Shown here: one piece after another, positions 35,663 to 44,436 of the stretch | Numbering within the stretch: position 1 is the first letter of the stretch | How the letters are laid out: each line of letters opens with the position of its first letter | NCBI RefSeq assembly: GCF_024734895.1 | Contig: NZ_CP091430.1 | Coordinates: 602,501-666,500, forward strand | DNA length: 64,000 nt | Source: Paenibacillus spongiae | Lineage (GTDB): Bacteria; Bacillota; Bacilli; Paenibacillales; Paenibacillaceae | Reading direction: 5' to 3' | The notes under the pieces: generated by a model | The model's database searches: none | The model's input: the letters and a program-made list of their open reading frames with translations, nothing else | What the model was told of the DNA's origin: nothing | Made by a program: the position numbers and the translations under genes

Positions 35663-37123
35663 ATGCTGGGAAAAGGAAGGTCGCTGCTTGGACCGGTCCT
35701 GATAACGACATTGCCCATTATTGGCTACGAGCTGCTTCGCACCTCGCAGCAGGCTGACATCGCGGTTACTTCACCTACCGGCCATTTCTACCTTGTCAGT
35801 ATCATTGCAGGGCTTGCCATAATGCTGGCGATCGCCGTCGGCATTACCGGCTATCGTCTGCGGAATATTAAAGTCGAATTTTTGGCTCTGGCCTACTTAT
35901 CCCTTGCGGAGGTATTCGTGCTGCACGGCTTGGCTACGCCGGGATTACTGCTGCATACGGCCAGCTTGTCGGGAATCGCCGCGCAATTGAGCATCCTGCT
36001 TGCCGTGATGTGGTTGTGCTTGTCGGCTGCGTCGACGGATCACCCGATCGTGCGGATTTTGGCGCGGCGGAGGAAGTGGCTTATGCCTGCGTGGGGCCTT
36101 CTTCTCGCATTGTTCTGCATAGCCGCCTTCAGCCGTCCGGATCTCGTTCACTCGCTTCCGATCAATCGCGCTCCCTATGTATGGATTGCCGCAGGTTTGA
36201 CCACCGCAGCCTGCCTATGGACGATGTACCGCTATTGGCATTCGTACCGGGCTGCGAAATTCCCGCTGCAGCAAGCGATCGTATACAGCACAGGGTGGCT
36301 GATTGCCTCTCAATATATTATGGTGACAGGTACGGCCTGGAAACTCAGCTGGTGGCTGTACCACGGTCTTCTTCTTGGATCGATGATTATGATGATCGGC
36401 GGGCTGATTCGTCAGTATTTCTCGCAAGGCTCCTTCCGCTCCTCCTTCAAGGTGCTGTTCCAGTCCGATCCCCGCGCTTGGCTGGAAGCCTGCATGACGC
36501 CAAGCGTGCGCGCGCTAATTATGGCGACGGAAATTCGCGATGCCTATACGGCCGGTCATAATATGCGCGTTGCCTTGTATGCGCTGCGGCTGGGAGAAGA
36601 GATGATGCTTTCAACCGACCAGCTCCGCGCCATTGCCCAGGGAGGCGTCGTGCACGATGTCGGGAAGCTCAAGGTGCCGGATTCCATTCTGAACAAACCC
36701 GGCAAGCTTAATCCGGATGAACGAAGCACGATCGAGCGGCATCCTGTATGGGGCTACGATATGTGCAAACGGCTCGGCTTTTTCTACGACGAGCTCTCCA
36801 TTATCCGTTCTCATCATGAGAAATGGGACGGAACAGGGTATCCCGATCGGCTGGCAGGATCGAACATCCCGCTGCTCGCCCGAATTACCGCCTTGGCCGA
36901 CGTGTACGATGCGCTAACTTCTTCGAGATCCTACCGGAAGGCCATGTCGCACGAAGAAGCGATGGTCATTATTGTCAGCGGCAGCGGCGTGCATTTCGAC
37001 CCTGCATGCGTAGAAGCTTGGGAACGGCTGGCGCAGGACGATTCGTCGTTCCTTCTCGAGACCGCGGCCAGCGACCGGCACTTCAAGCTCGTCGATCCCG
37101 CCCCCAACATTCAAACCGGCTAA
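35663..37123 (+). CDS. HD-GYP domain protein with N-terminal membrane sensor
   Basis: A 486-residue protein: eight or so membrane helices (residues 8-270) then an HD-GYP domain. VVHDVGKLKVPDSIL holds the HD pair, ERHPVWGYDM and SHHEKWDGTGYPDRLAG the further metal His and GYP motif, so it should hydrolyse cyclic di-GMP. The 7-8 TM module is of the MASE type that senses membrane signals. ATG 35663 follows AGGAGG; the in-frame extension to 35567 is the PadR remnant and not part of the gene. Confidence 0.88.
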   Translation: MLGKGRSLLGPVLITTLPIIGYELLRTSQQADIAVTSPTGHFYLVSIIAGLAIMLAIAVGITGYRLRNIKVEFLALAYLSLAEVFVLHGLATPGLLLHTASLSGIAAQLSILLAVMWLCLSAASTDHPIVRILARRRKWLMPAWGLLLALFCIAAFSRPDLVHSLPINRAPYVWIAAGLTTAACLWTMYRYWHSYRAAKFPLQQAIVYSTGWLIASQYIMVTGTAWKLSWWLYHGLLLGSMIMMIGGLIRQYFSQGSFRSSFKVLFQSDPRAWLEACMTPSVRALIMATEIRDAYTAGHNMRVALYALRLGEEMMLSTDQLRAIAQGGVVHDVGKLKVPDSILNKPGKLNPDERSTIERHPVWGYDMCKRLGFFYDELSIIRSHHEKWDGTGYPDRLAGSNIPLLARITALADVYDALTSSRSYRKAMSHEEAMVIIVSGSGVHFDPACVEAWERLAQDDSSFLLETAASDRHFKLVDPAPNIQTG

Positions 37124-37300
37124 CTCTCCGATATCCGGGGCGCGACTACGGCCATTGGGGCTGTAAAGATGAAGTAATGTTGCACGTTATACAATACCCT
37201 CTGCCCTCTACATCAGCATTAATCGCACATGTTCTACTGTCAAACCGGATCCCGAAACTAAGCGTTACCTCATAGTGGATAGCTATTATTAGGGAGGTAA

Positions 37301-37375
37301 ATGCTGATGAGAAGGTTTACGAGTTTACTGGCAGGAAATGTATTATGCGCTTCACTGCTGATGCCGACTAAATAA
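37301..37375 (+). CDS. Possible 24-residue cationic hydrophobic peptide
   Basis: ATG 37301 follows AGGGAGG by three bases and the downstream ATG 37307 by nine. The peptide (MRRFTSLLAGNVLCASLLMP core) is basic then hydrophobic, like a short export signal or membrane peptide. Its stop lies in the 5' arm of a good terminator, so a very short dedicated transcript is implied. Function unknown; it could be a pheromone-like or toxin-like peptide, or a leader. Confidence 0.4.
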   Translation: MLMRRFTSLLAGNVLCASLLMPTK

Positions 37376-37413
37376 AGCAGTCTCTCGTCCGACGGACGTG
37401 AGGCTGCTTTTTT
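37374..37413 (+). terminator. Terminator directly after the 24-codon ORF
   Basis: AAGCAGTCTCTCGTCC pairs with GGACGTGAGGCTGCTT (two mismatches), then TTTTT. Confidence 0.75.
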
Positions 37414-37469
37414 GCTAGATCAGAAAAGTTGCGTCGGTCAGGTGGCACTTGTCTGAGCTCGTTCATGTT

Positions 37470-38357
37470 TTATTTCCAGATATCCTGCCCCTTGACGTTC
37501 AGCTCGGTGGCGATCAGATCGGCTGTAAGCTGATGGGGCTTGCCTATCTTTCCGTTACGCAGCTTGGAGATCGTCTGAACCGAGATGCCGGTCGCTTGAG
37601 ACAGCTGCTGGGCCGACATGCTGCAGCGGGCCATCAGCACCTTCAGCTTGACGGAGGGATCTACCGGATCGGAACAGGTGCGCAGATCTGTCACGACAAA
37701 GCCGTTGTTCTTCAGGCTCTCGTCGCCATTGTAGAAGGGCGAGAGGATAAGCGTCACCTCCAGGTAGACCAGATCGGCGAGCTTCCTCGTGCGAAACATG
37801 AACTGCTGCGGCTGGCGCAAGCTAAGGTATTGCTTGATCGCCTCCTTGATATACGTCAGATCGTCTTCATGGACGATCTTGAAGATCGACTGGTACTGAA
37901 CCGTAAAGTCCGAATCAAACAGAGGCATCGGGTAATTCTCTTCGATATGTTGAATAATGAACTGATTATCGACAATGCCGGACAGCAGCACGCTGCCCGT
38001 TCTGACCTTTTCGTCGATCCACATCCTGGCTGTTATATCCTCCGCGATCAATAGGCGGGTAGGGAGATCGTAGCTTTGTACCGACCGGCAGGTTAGCCGG
38101 ACATACAGCGTCCGATCATATTTGGTTACAAGAACATGCGGGCTGGATATGCCGTCGTTATTGCATGTGCTTTCCCATCCATGGAACAGACGTGAAGGAG
38201 GGAGCTGGAACAGCTCCTGCTTCGAATATCCCGCTAATTGCAAGAAGGCTGCATTTACTTTGTCAAAACGCTGCTCTTGCCCGTACTCGATAATTACGGC
38301 CATGGGCACATTAAACGAATGGAAGATCGTTTCGAATGCGTTCGATAGGGCGGTCAT
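37470..38357 (-). CDS. PAS-domain regulator with C-terminal XRE (Cro/C1) HTH
   Basis: A 295-residue cytoplasmic protein. Two PAS-like regions (about 10-115 and 130-235; the first has FLQLAGYSKQELFQLPPSRL) are followed by an XRE-type HTH (VLMARCSMSAQQLSQATGIS, then VQTISKLRNGKIGKPHQLTA). PAS plus C-terminal Cro/C1 is a rare order and suggests a one-component sensor that changes DNA binding on ligand or redox input. Targets unknown; the small peptide gene at 37301 is the nearest neighbour. Confidence 0.8.
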   Translation of the reverse strand: MTALSNAFETIFHSFNVPMAVIIEYGQEQRFDKVNAAFLQLAGYSKQELFQLPPSRLFHGWESTCNNDGISSPHVLVTKYDRTLYVRLTCRSVQSYDLPTRLLIAEDITARMWIDEKVRTGSVLLSGIVDNQFIIQHIEENYPMPLFDSDFTVQYQSIFKIVHEDDLTYIKEAIKQYLSLRQPQQFMFRTRKLADLVYLEVTLILSPFYNGDESLKNNGFVVTDLRTCSDPVDPSVKLKVLMARCSMSAQQLSQATGISVQTISKLRNGKIGKPHQLTADLIATELNVKGQDIWK

Positions 38358-38596
38358 TACGATTCACACCTCTTCTGGTCTGCTCTAGTTGTCATGTAAC
38401 ATGGTTGGTTACTAGACAAAGTATAGTCATGAAACGATCAATTCGACAAATGTTTAAATTATTAAACTTCGGTGCATGCGGCGGTATTTAGGGACGATTT
38501 ATGGTCTTGAGCTAGGGATAACCCAAGTAAACAGGCCGTTTTACGAACTTTATGAAAAAGAGACTAGTCCCCATAATAGAACTAAAGAACTAGAAG

Positions 38597-38878
38597 ATGG
38601 TGAATTCAACCTTCTCTTCCAAAGAAAGTGGGGACTGCGGTAAGCCTGTCAAGGCCAAAAAGTATTGTGCGATGCATCATCAGCGCTGGCGCAGACACGG
38701 CGATCCGAACATGATCAAAGTGCGAAAATCAGGTATTCCCGGCATCTGTCAATGGGTGAAATGCGATAAGCCCACGTTATGTAAAGGCTACTGTACGAAG
38801 CATTATTACATTCAACGCATGATGAAAATAGAAGGAGCCTCTCTACCGTCTATGAAGTCGAACCTTCCACGGGTATAA
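38597..38878 (+). CDS. Small Cys/His-rich zinc-binding protein (phage HNH-associated type), probably truncated
   Basis: A 93-residue protein with two zinc-knuckle-like units. The second is complete (CQWVKCDKPTLCKGYCTKH); the first, DCGKPVKAKKYCAMHHQRW then RRHGDP, lacks the leading Cys. Such CxxH..RWRRHGDP modules occur in phage HNH nucleases and DNA-binding proteins. A stop codon sits two codons before the ATG and there is no clear ribosome site, so this looks like the remnant of a longer phage-type gene. Confidence 0.5.
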   Translation: MVNSTFSSKESGDCGKPVKAKKYCAMHHQRWRRHGDPNMIKVRKSGIPGICQWVKCDKPTLCKGYCTKHYYIQRMMKIEGASLPSMKSNLPRV

Positions 38879-38910
38879 TAGCAATATCTTACTATCCCGG
38901 GAGGACATAT

Positions 38911-41900
38911 ATGCTGCGGAAAATGTCGCTTCGTGCCAAAGTGCTTATGGTTGTCATCTTAATTACGACACTGCCTCTCACTATTGCAGGCACCGGCAAT
39001 TATTTGGCCGCGAAGCAGACCATTATGGATTCGCTGGTCGAGAAGGCTTCCTCCAAGGTGATCGGCAATGCATCCAATCTCTCGTCGTGGATCGATACCA
39101 GGCGGGCTGAGGTAGAGGTCATGAGCAGGACCGACCGGGTCCGGTTCGGATCCGAGGCGATGAGAGAGGATTATTTTCTTCATGAGTCCAGAAGGGAGCA
39201 GTCTCCCTATCTATCGATCGGCTATGCTGGTCTGGACGGGAAGCTCAAGTTAAGTGACGGGAAGACGATACATATTGATGGAGAGCCGTGGTTTCAACGT
39301 ACCTTGCAAGGAACAACGACAGTGACCGAACCGTTCTTAGGCCGGATATCGGACGAACGCATCTTTGTCATTCAAGTGCCGGTGTTCAGCGAGAAGCAGC
39401 AGGTTATCGGGCTTGTGGACGCCGCGCTTCCGATGGAACGCGTCTATAAGAACTATTTAAGCTTTCATGTCGGCGAGTCCGATGTGGCGGTTCTGTATGA
39501 CAACGAAGGCACCATTCTCTATCATCCGGATGAACAAGCATCAATGAACAATAGCGTATCCTCTCCGAAGCTTTCTTACGCTCCTATCCCTGCAGACGTG
39601 CTGAATAACAGCGAGGGTTACCTGAAATACGACGGCCCGGAAGGGCGTGCGATGTTTTTCTTCGCGGCCGTCGAAGGAACTTCGTGGAAGATCGGGCTCC
39701 AGGTGCCGCTCAGCGAGTTTGAGCAGCCGCTCAAATGGCTTTTTGTCCGTACGGTCGTCTATAACCTTCTGGCGGTAGCAGTTATGACGCTGCTTCTGCT
39801 TCTGCTGACGGATCGTATGCTGAGTCGGATCAAACGCGTTCTCGTGGTCACGGAAGCCGCATCCGCCGGACAATTCGACGTCGTGCCGGTTCCGGAATCA
39901 GGAGGCGACGAAATCGCCCAGCTGGCTCATTCGGTCAATGAGATGAATGTCCATCTAAGAGGGATGTTCGATCGGATGGAAGCCATCATCAATCAGAATG
40001 AATATGCCTTCATTGTGATGGACGAACGGTATCGGGTAACTTATTTCAGCAATGCCGCCGAACGGATGCTTGGTTACAAGGCGGAGGAAGTGCTATATAC
40101 CGCGACATTCCTTACGTTTATTGACCAGGAGGATCTGTTGGCCGAGGCCGAGCTGCTCAGCCGCAGGCTTGGACGCGAAATCAAGCCGGATCTGGCCGTC
40201 TTTGATGAGCTTCGCAAGGTCCGGTTCTCTTATGAGAGGGAATGGATTTTCGTCCGGAAGGATGGAACGAAGCTGCCCGTTTCTTATAGCTCGAATGGCA
40301 TCCGCGACCGCGAAGGAAGCTTTATGGGCGTTGTCGGTATCGCGCGCGATATTACGGAGCAGAGACGGACCGCCAAGGCGCAGAGCCAGCAGCTGGATGT
40401 CATGGAAGCGGCCCAGGACCTGATTGCGACATTCGACGAGCAGGGCAATCTGCTGTATCTCAATCCGGCCGGCCGCGCCCTGCTTGGCTTATCCCCGAAG
40501 CAGGAGGATGAAGGGAAAGACGAGGTGCCGAAGCGGATCGTTAATGAGCTGCTGGAAGGCGTCGCCGGGGCGCGTTCGCACGGATTCCGCGAGAGCGAAG
40601 CGCTGCTGTTCACCGTGAACGGGGACTGGGTGCATGTATCCAAAATATTGGTCGCCCATCGGGACGAATTGACGCGCGTCACCTTCTTCTCATGCATCGC
40701 CCGCGATATTACGGAGCAGAAGCGCGTCCAAGGCGAGCTGGAGGAAGCCAAGCGCGAAGCGGAAGAAGCGAGCCGGGCCAAGAGCGACTTCTTCGCGCGA
40801 ATGAGCCATGAAATCCGGACGCCGCTTGCAGGGATCATCGGCCTTACCCGATTGATGCAGAAGACGGAGCTCTCCGGACTGCAGCGCGACTACTTGGACA
40901 AGATGTGGACCTCCTCGGAAGCGCTTCAGCGCATCATTAACGATGTGCTTGACTTTGCCAAAGTGGAGGCCGGCAAGATCGAGCTGAACGAAGTGGCGTT
41001 CAATCTTGAACAGCTGCTGCAGAAATTAGCGGATATGCTCAGCATGTTCGTCGGCGGCAAAGAGCAGTTCGAATTCATGATCGAGACGCCGGACACCGTG
41101 CCGTCTTCGCTGATCGGCGATCCGCTGCGGCTCGAGCAGGTGCTGCTCAACTTATGCGTGAATGCCGTGAAATTCACGAATTTCGGCCATGTCCGCCTGC
41201 GCATTGAGCAGCTTGACGGCGGGCAAGAGGATGAGGCTGTTATCCGATTCACGGTGGAGGATACGGGGATCGGCATATCGGAGGATCAGCTTAACAGGCT
41301 GTTCGAGCCGTTCAGCCAGGCAGGCGTTTCAACTACCCGGAAATATGGCGGAACAGGGCTGGGTTTGGTCATAGCCGAAAGTCTTGTCGATATCATGGGA
41401 GGCTCGATCAGCGTTATGAGCGAGAAGGGGGTAGGCAGTCAATTTTCCTTCACGCTGCGCTTTGCGGTGGCTGCGCCGGCAAGCAGCCGCTATCGGATCG
41501 GCATGGGCGGCGAGCATGCGGTCTGGATCGTTGAAGACTACGGACTCGCTCAATCCCACTGGTCTGCCCGGCTGGAGGAGATGGGGATGCTGCCGATCGT
41601 CCATACTACATGGAAATCCGCACAGGACCGTCTCATGCGCGCAGGCATCGGCGCCTTACCCAGCGCAGTGCTGCTCGACTTCGAAATGCCGGATATGTTC
41701 GGCAATGAAACCTGGCATTCCTTTGGGCACATCGCCCGGGGAGCCGGAGTGCCGACCATTGCCGTTACGACGGCCTTCGGCCGAGAAGAGCTGCTGAAGC
41801 TGCCGGTCGAGAATCGGCCGGATGCGATTTTGGTCAAGCCGGTCAGCCGAATCAGCTTGTACCAGGGGCTGCATGCCGTATTGGAGCGTGCGGCGGATAG

Positions 41901-42765
41901 CGCCAGCCTGACCGAGACCGAGGCCAGCCTCAAGACGCCGGAGCATCAGAAGGGGGATATATTGCTCGCGGAGGATAATGTCATCAATCAGATCGTCGCA
42001 GTCGAACAGCTCCGCGAATGGGGCTTCTCCGTAGAGGTTGTGGATACGGGTCTTAAAGTGCTGGAGAAGCTGGAAGAGGGGCACTGGGATCTGGTCTTGA
42101 TGGATATTCATATGCCGGAGATGGACGGCGATGAAGCGACGAGGATCATCCGTACCGACTCCCGCTTCGACCGGCTGCCGATCGTGGCGTTGACGGCGAA
42201 TGTAATCCGGGAAGATCATGAACGGTACATGCAGCTTGGAATGAACGACGTGTTGACCAAGCCCATTGACGAGGAGAAGATGCTGCAGGTGATCGTCAAG
42301 TGGCTGCGGACCGGCAGCAGCTATCAGAATGTGCCGCCGCAGGCGGCGAAGGCCGCAATCACGCCTGCATGGGCGAAGGAGGAGGAGCCGGCTCTGCGTA
42401 TACCGGGGCTGAATGAGGAAGCTGCGCTTGAACGCGTCAATGGCAAGCGGGAGATCCTGGGCCACATGCTGAAGCTGTTCGTTCGCGATTATGTCCAATT
42501 CAACACCCGAATGGAGGAGGCGCTGCGGTCCGGCGATTATGCCCTGGCAAGAAGGATGGCCCATACGCTCAAGGGTGTAGCCGGTAATTTGTCTGCCGAG
42601 GAGCTTGCAGCTGCCGCCGACCAGCTGGAAGCCTTGCTGAAGCAGCCGGCCGAATCCGTTGACAAGCACGCCGCTTTCGCAGCCGCCTCTTGTGTGAGGG
42701 TTGTCATTGATCCTATTATTAAAGCTCTTATCCAGGAGGATGCGACATTCGACAGCATGTCCTAA
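38911..42765 (+). CDS. Hybrid sensor histidine kinase with dCache, HAMP, two PAS, two REC and Hpt
   Basis: A 1284-residue multi-domain kinase. Order: membrane helix (~13-33), external dCache-like sensor (~40-270), second helix (~278-300), HAMP (~300-355), PAS (~360-475), PAS (~485-605), coiled coil, HisKA with His633 in [14 protein letters not shown], HATPase (~690-850), a first receiver (Asp in LLDFEMPDM), a second receiver ([11 protein letters not shown]) and a C-terminal Hpt with His1218 in AHTLKG. The full His-Asp-His relay is in one chain. The external domain should sense a small ligand. The PhoB-type regulator at 42864 is the probable output. Confidence 0.92.
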   Translation: MLRKMSLRAKVLMVVILITTLPLTIAGTGNYLAAKQTIMDSLVEKASSKVIGNASNLSSWIDTRRAEVEVMSRTDRVRFGSEAMREDYFLHESRREQSPYLSIGYAGLDGKLKLSDGKTIHIDGEPWFQRTLQGTTTVTEPFLGRISDERIFVIQVPVFSEKQQVIGLVDAALPMERVYKNYLSFHVGESDVAVLYDNEGTILYHPDEQASMNNSVSSPKLSYAPIPADVLNNSEGYLKYDGPEGRAMFFFAAVEGTSWKIGLQVPLSEFEQPLKWLFVRTVVYNLLAVAVMTLLLLLLTDRMLSRIKRVLVVTEAASAGQFDVVPVPESGGDEIAQLAHSVNEMNVHLRGMFDRMEAIINQNEYAFIVMDERYRVTYFSNAAERMLGYKAEEVLYTATFLTFIDQEDLLAEAELLSRRLGREIKPDLAVFDELRKVRFSYEREWIFVRKDGTKLPVSYSSNGIRDREGSFMGVVGIARDITEQRRTAKAQSQQLDVMEAAQDLIATFDEQGNLLYLNPAGRALLGLSPKQEDEGKDEVPKRIVNELLEGVAGARSHGFRESEALLFTVNGDWVHVSKILVAHRDELTRVTFFSCIARDITEQKRVQGELEEAKREAEEASRAKSDFFARMSHEIRTPLAGIIGLTRLMQKTELSGLQRDYLDKMWTSSEALQRIINDVLDFAKVEAGKIELNEVAFNLEQLLQKLADMLSMFVGGKEQFEFMIETPDTVPSSLIGDPLRLEQVLLNLCVNAVKFTNFGHVRLRIEQLDGGQEDEAVIRFTVEDTGIGISEDQLNRLFEPFSQAGVSTTRKYGGTGLGLVIAESLVDIMGGSISVMSEKGVGSQFSFTLRFAVAAPASSRYRIGMGGEHAVWIVEDYGLAQSHWSARLEEMGMLPIVHTTWKSAQDRLMRAGIGALPSAVLLDFEMPDMFGNETWHSFGHIARGAGVPTIAVTTAFGREELLKLPVENRPDAILVKPVSRISLYQGLHAVLERAADSASLTETEASLKTPEHQKGDILLAEDNVINQIVAVEQLREWGFSVEVVDTGLKVLEKLEEGHWDLVLMDIHMPEMDGDEATRIIRTDSRFDRLPIVALTANVIREDHERYMQLGMNDVLTKPIDEEKMLQVIVKWLRTGSSYQNVPPQAAKAAITPAWAKEEEPALRIPGLNEEAALERVNGKREILGHMLKLFVRDYVQFNTRMEEALRSGDYALARRMAHTLKGVAGNLSAEELAAAADQLEALLKQPAESVDKHAAFAAASCVRVVIDPIIKALIQEDATFDSMS

Positions 42766-42778
42766 CATTTTTCTAACA
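42762..42778 (+). promoter_or_regulatory. PhoP-box-like direct repeat before the PhoB-type regulator
   Basis: CTAACA-N5-CTAACA with exact 11-bp period, 86 bp before the regulator start. Bacillus PhoP boxes are TTAACA-like with the same period. The same motif recurs at 43956, and near 49363 and 49636. Confidence 0.4.
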
Positions 42779-42863
42779 ATCTATTGTTGCCCTATGTCCC
42801 CCTGCTGTATATTAATAATAGATTTACTCAAGGACAATCTTCAATTCCTCTCGAGGTGAAGCC

Positions 42864-43574
42864 ATGTATAAGATTCTAGTCATTGAAGATGATGTCATGA
42901 TGAGCGATATGCTGGCGATGTATTTGTCGGAAGAGGGCTATGCGGTGAAACAGGCGACTGATGGAGGATCCGGCCTGCGGCTGCTGGAGCAGTTCAAGCC
43001 GGATTTGGTGCTGCTGGACCTGATGCTCCCGGACTGGGACGGTACGGAGCTGTGCCGCAGTATCCGTGAATCCTCGTGCGTGCCGATCATGATCGTATCG
43101 ATGAAAACAGAGGTATCCGAACGTGTGCAGGCGCTGCGCGCAGGAGCGGATGATTATTTGTGCAAGCCCTTCAGCATGCATGAATTATCCGCCCGCGCAG
43201 AATCGCTTATTCGAAGAGCGCATATGATGCAGGCTGCCGCGGCGCAGGACGGAACAGGCTACACGGCTGAGGATGCGACGATTCGACTAGATACGGAGAG
43301 AAGGCTGCTGCTCGTTCGCGGAACGCTCGTCGAGACGACGTTCTCGGAGTTCGAGCTGATGAAGCTCTTCCTGGCTAATCCGGGCAAAGTGTTCAGCAGA
43401 GAAGATTTGATTAATGCCATCCGCGGCTTCGATTCATTCGTTACCGATCGGGCCATTGACGTTCATATTGTGAACCTCCGCCGCAAGGTCGAGCCTAATC
43501 CGAAGGAGCCGAAGTATATTCGCACCGTCTGGGGCGTCGGATACAAGTACATTCATGAGACCGTCTTATCCTGA
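42864..43574 (+). CDS. OmpR/PhoB-family response regulator
   Basis: A 236-residue regulator. The receiver has the acidic pair (IEDD), Asp52 in VLLDLMLPDWDG and Lys in DDYLCKPFS. The C-terminal winged helix starts near residue 140, with the recognition block VTDRAIDVHIVNLRRKVEP and the wing YIRTVWGVGYKY. GAGGTGAAGCC precedes the ATG. The upstream hybrid kinase and the 5TM kinase at 44437 are possible partners. CTAACA direct repeats upstream suggest autoregulation. Confidence 0.92.
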   Translation: MYKILVIEDDVMMSDMLAMYLSEEGYAVKQATDGGSGLRLLEQFKPDLVLLDLMLPDWDGTELCRSIRESSCVPIMIVSMKTEVSERVQALRAGADDYLCKPFSMHELSARAESLIRRAHMMQAAAAQDGTGYTAEDATIRLDTERRLLLVRGTLVETTFSEFELMKLFLANPGKVFSREDLINAIRGFDSFVTDRAIDVHIVNLRRKVEPNPKEPKYIRTVWGVGYKYIHETVLS

Positions 43575-43585
43575 AGCCAAGCACG

Positions 43586-43631
43586 AAGAAGCCTGCGCAT
43601 TCCTCTCCTTGAGGGACGCGCAGGCTTCTTT
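43586..43631. terminator. Terminator between convergent genes
   Basis: AAGAAGCCTGCGC and GCGCAGGCTTCTT form a perfect 13-bp stem with a ~19-nt loop, U-rich on both strands. Confidence 0.8.
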
Positions 43632-43641
43632 GCTGCGGGAG

Positions 43642-43866
43642 TCAGCTGACCTCCATATAGAGCTTAGTGCCGTCATTGTATTGCAGTATGGCCACATCGC
43701 GGATCATTTCCACGGACGCAATCCGTTTCCACTTCTTGCGAAAGTCAAAGTTATACTCCATCTCGCACAATTTGTTGCGCAGCATCTGCATATATGTCGG
43801 TTGCTCGGAAGGGTAATGAACAGGAACGCTGCGATTCTTATAGGTAATGACCTCAGTCATTTTCAT
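43642..43866 (-). CDS. Small hypothetical protein
   Basis: A 74-residue soluble protein (MKMTEVITYKNRSVPVHYPS; centre KKWKRIASVEMIRD; end QYNDGTKLYMEV). The beta-strand pattern resembles small DUF proteins but I do not recognise the family. GGGGGTGC stands before the ATG. It shares its terminator with the regulator gene and is not obviously linked to it. Confidence 0.6.
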   Translation of the reverse strand: MKMTEVITYKNRSVPVHYPSEQPTYMQMLRNKLCEMEYNFDFRKKWKRIASVEMIRDVAILQYNDGTKLYMEVS

Positions 43867-44436
43867 GCACCCCCGTTATCGATTCGATTTATTCATATTA
43901 TAGGCGAAATCCTTTAGTCCCTTATAAAGGAGGAGTAAGACGTTTGTTTAATTTCCTAACATTCTTCTAACAATTTCACGCGAGAAATGAAACCCGTGTA
44001 TAGAGCTGCAAACGCGGCGGGCTAGAGACGGGCGGCGACGAAAGCAGGCTGTCTATTTGGTATCTATTACCCGCTAAATATGAAACGAATCGTCTCATCG
44101 GAAGACTGCTTCATACCGTCTATAACGGATATAAACAGGGGGAATATGGATTTCTTGGCGTCATCCGGTGCCATACAGGGTAATAACCGACAATGGTACA
44201 TTGCGGGGCGGATCGCGATGGCAGCGTGATGAGCTCCAATGTAGGTGCAATGGCCCGGTTCCCCGGTTGAGACGGGCAGGAGAGCCTTCTCTATCTGCAA
44301 CTTATGAATCAGCTTTAGCCTATGCACCGAGGAGATGTGGCAAGAACTGCGTTTAGTATTGTACAATCGGTATCATATCATGTTGGATCACATTCATCGA
44401 TTAGGGCGATTTCGGTTAGGGCGGGAGGAGTCGCGC
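43867..44436 (+). promoter_or_regulatory. Upstream region of the 5TM kinase with PhoP-box-like repeat
   Basis: A 570-bp stretch with no convincing gene. CTAACA-N5-CTAACA at 43956-43972 repeats the motif found before the PhoB-type regulator. The rest includes GC-rich patches (44010-44045) that could fold, but no riboswitch class I can confirm. Confidence 0.35.

Noticed and set aside
43995-44060. GC-rich patch with GACGAAAGCAGGCTG reminiscent of a cyclic di-GMP riboswitch core
   Set aside because: The conserved GEMM-I elements (full P1, tetraloop-receptor and GGACGCAAAGCC-like core) cannot be matched by eye.
44067-44366. A 99-codon minus-strand ORF upstream of the 5TM kinase
   Set aside because: No ribosome site, mixed composition, no recognisable domain.
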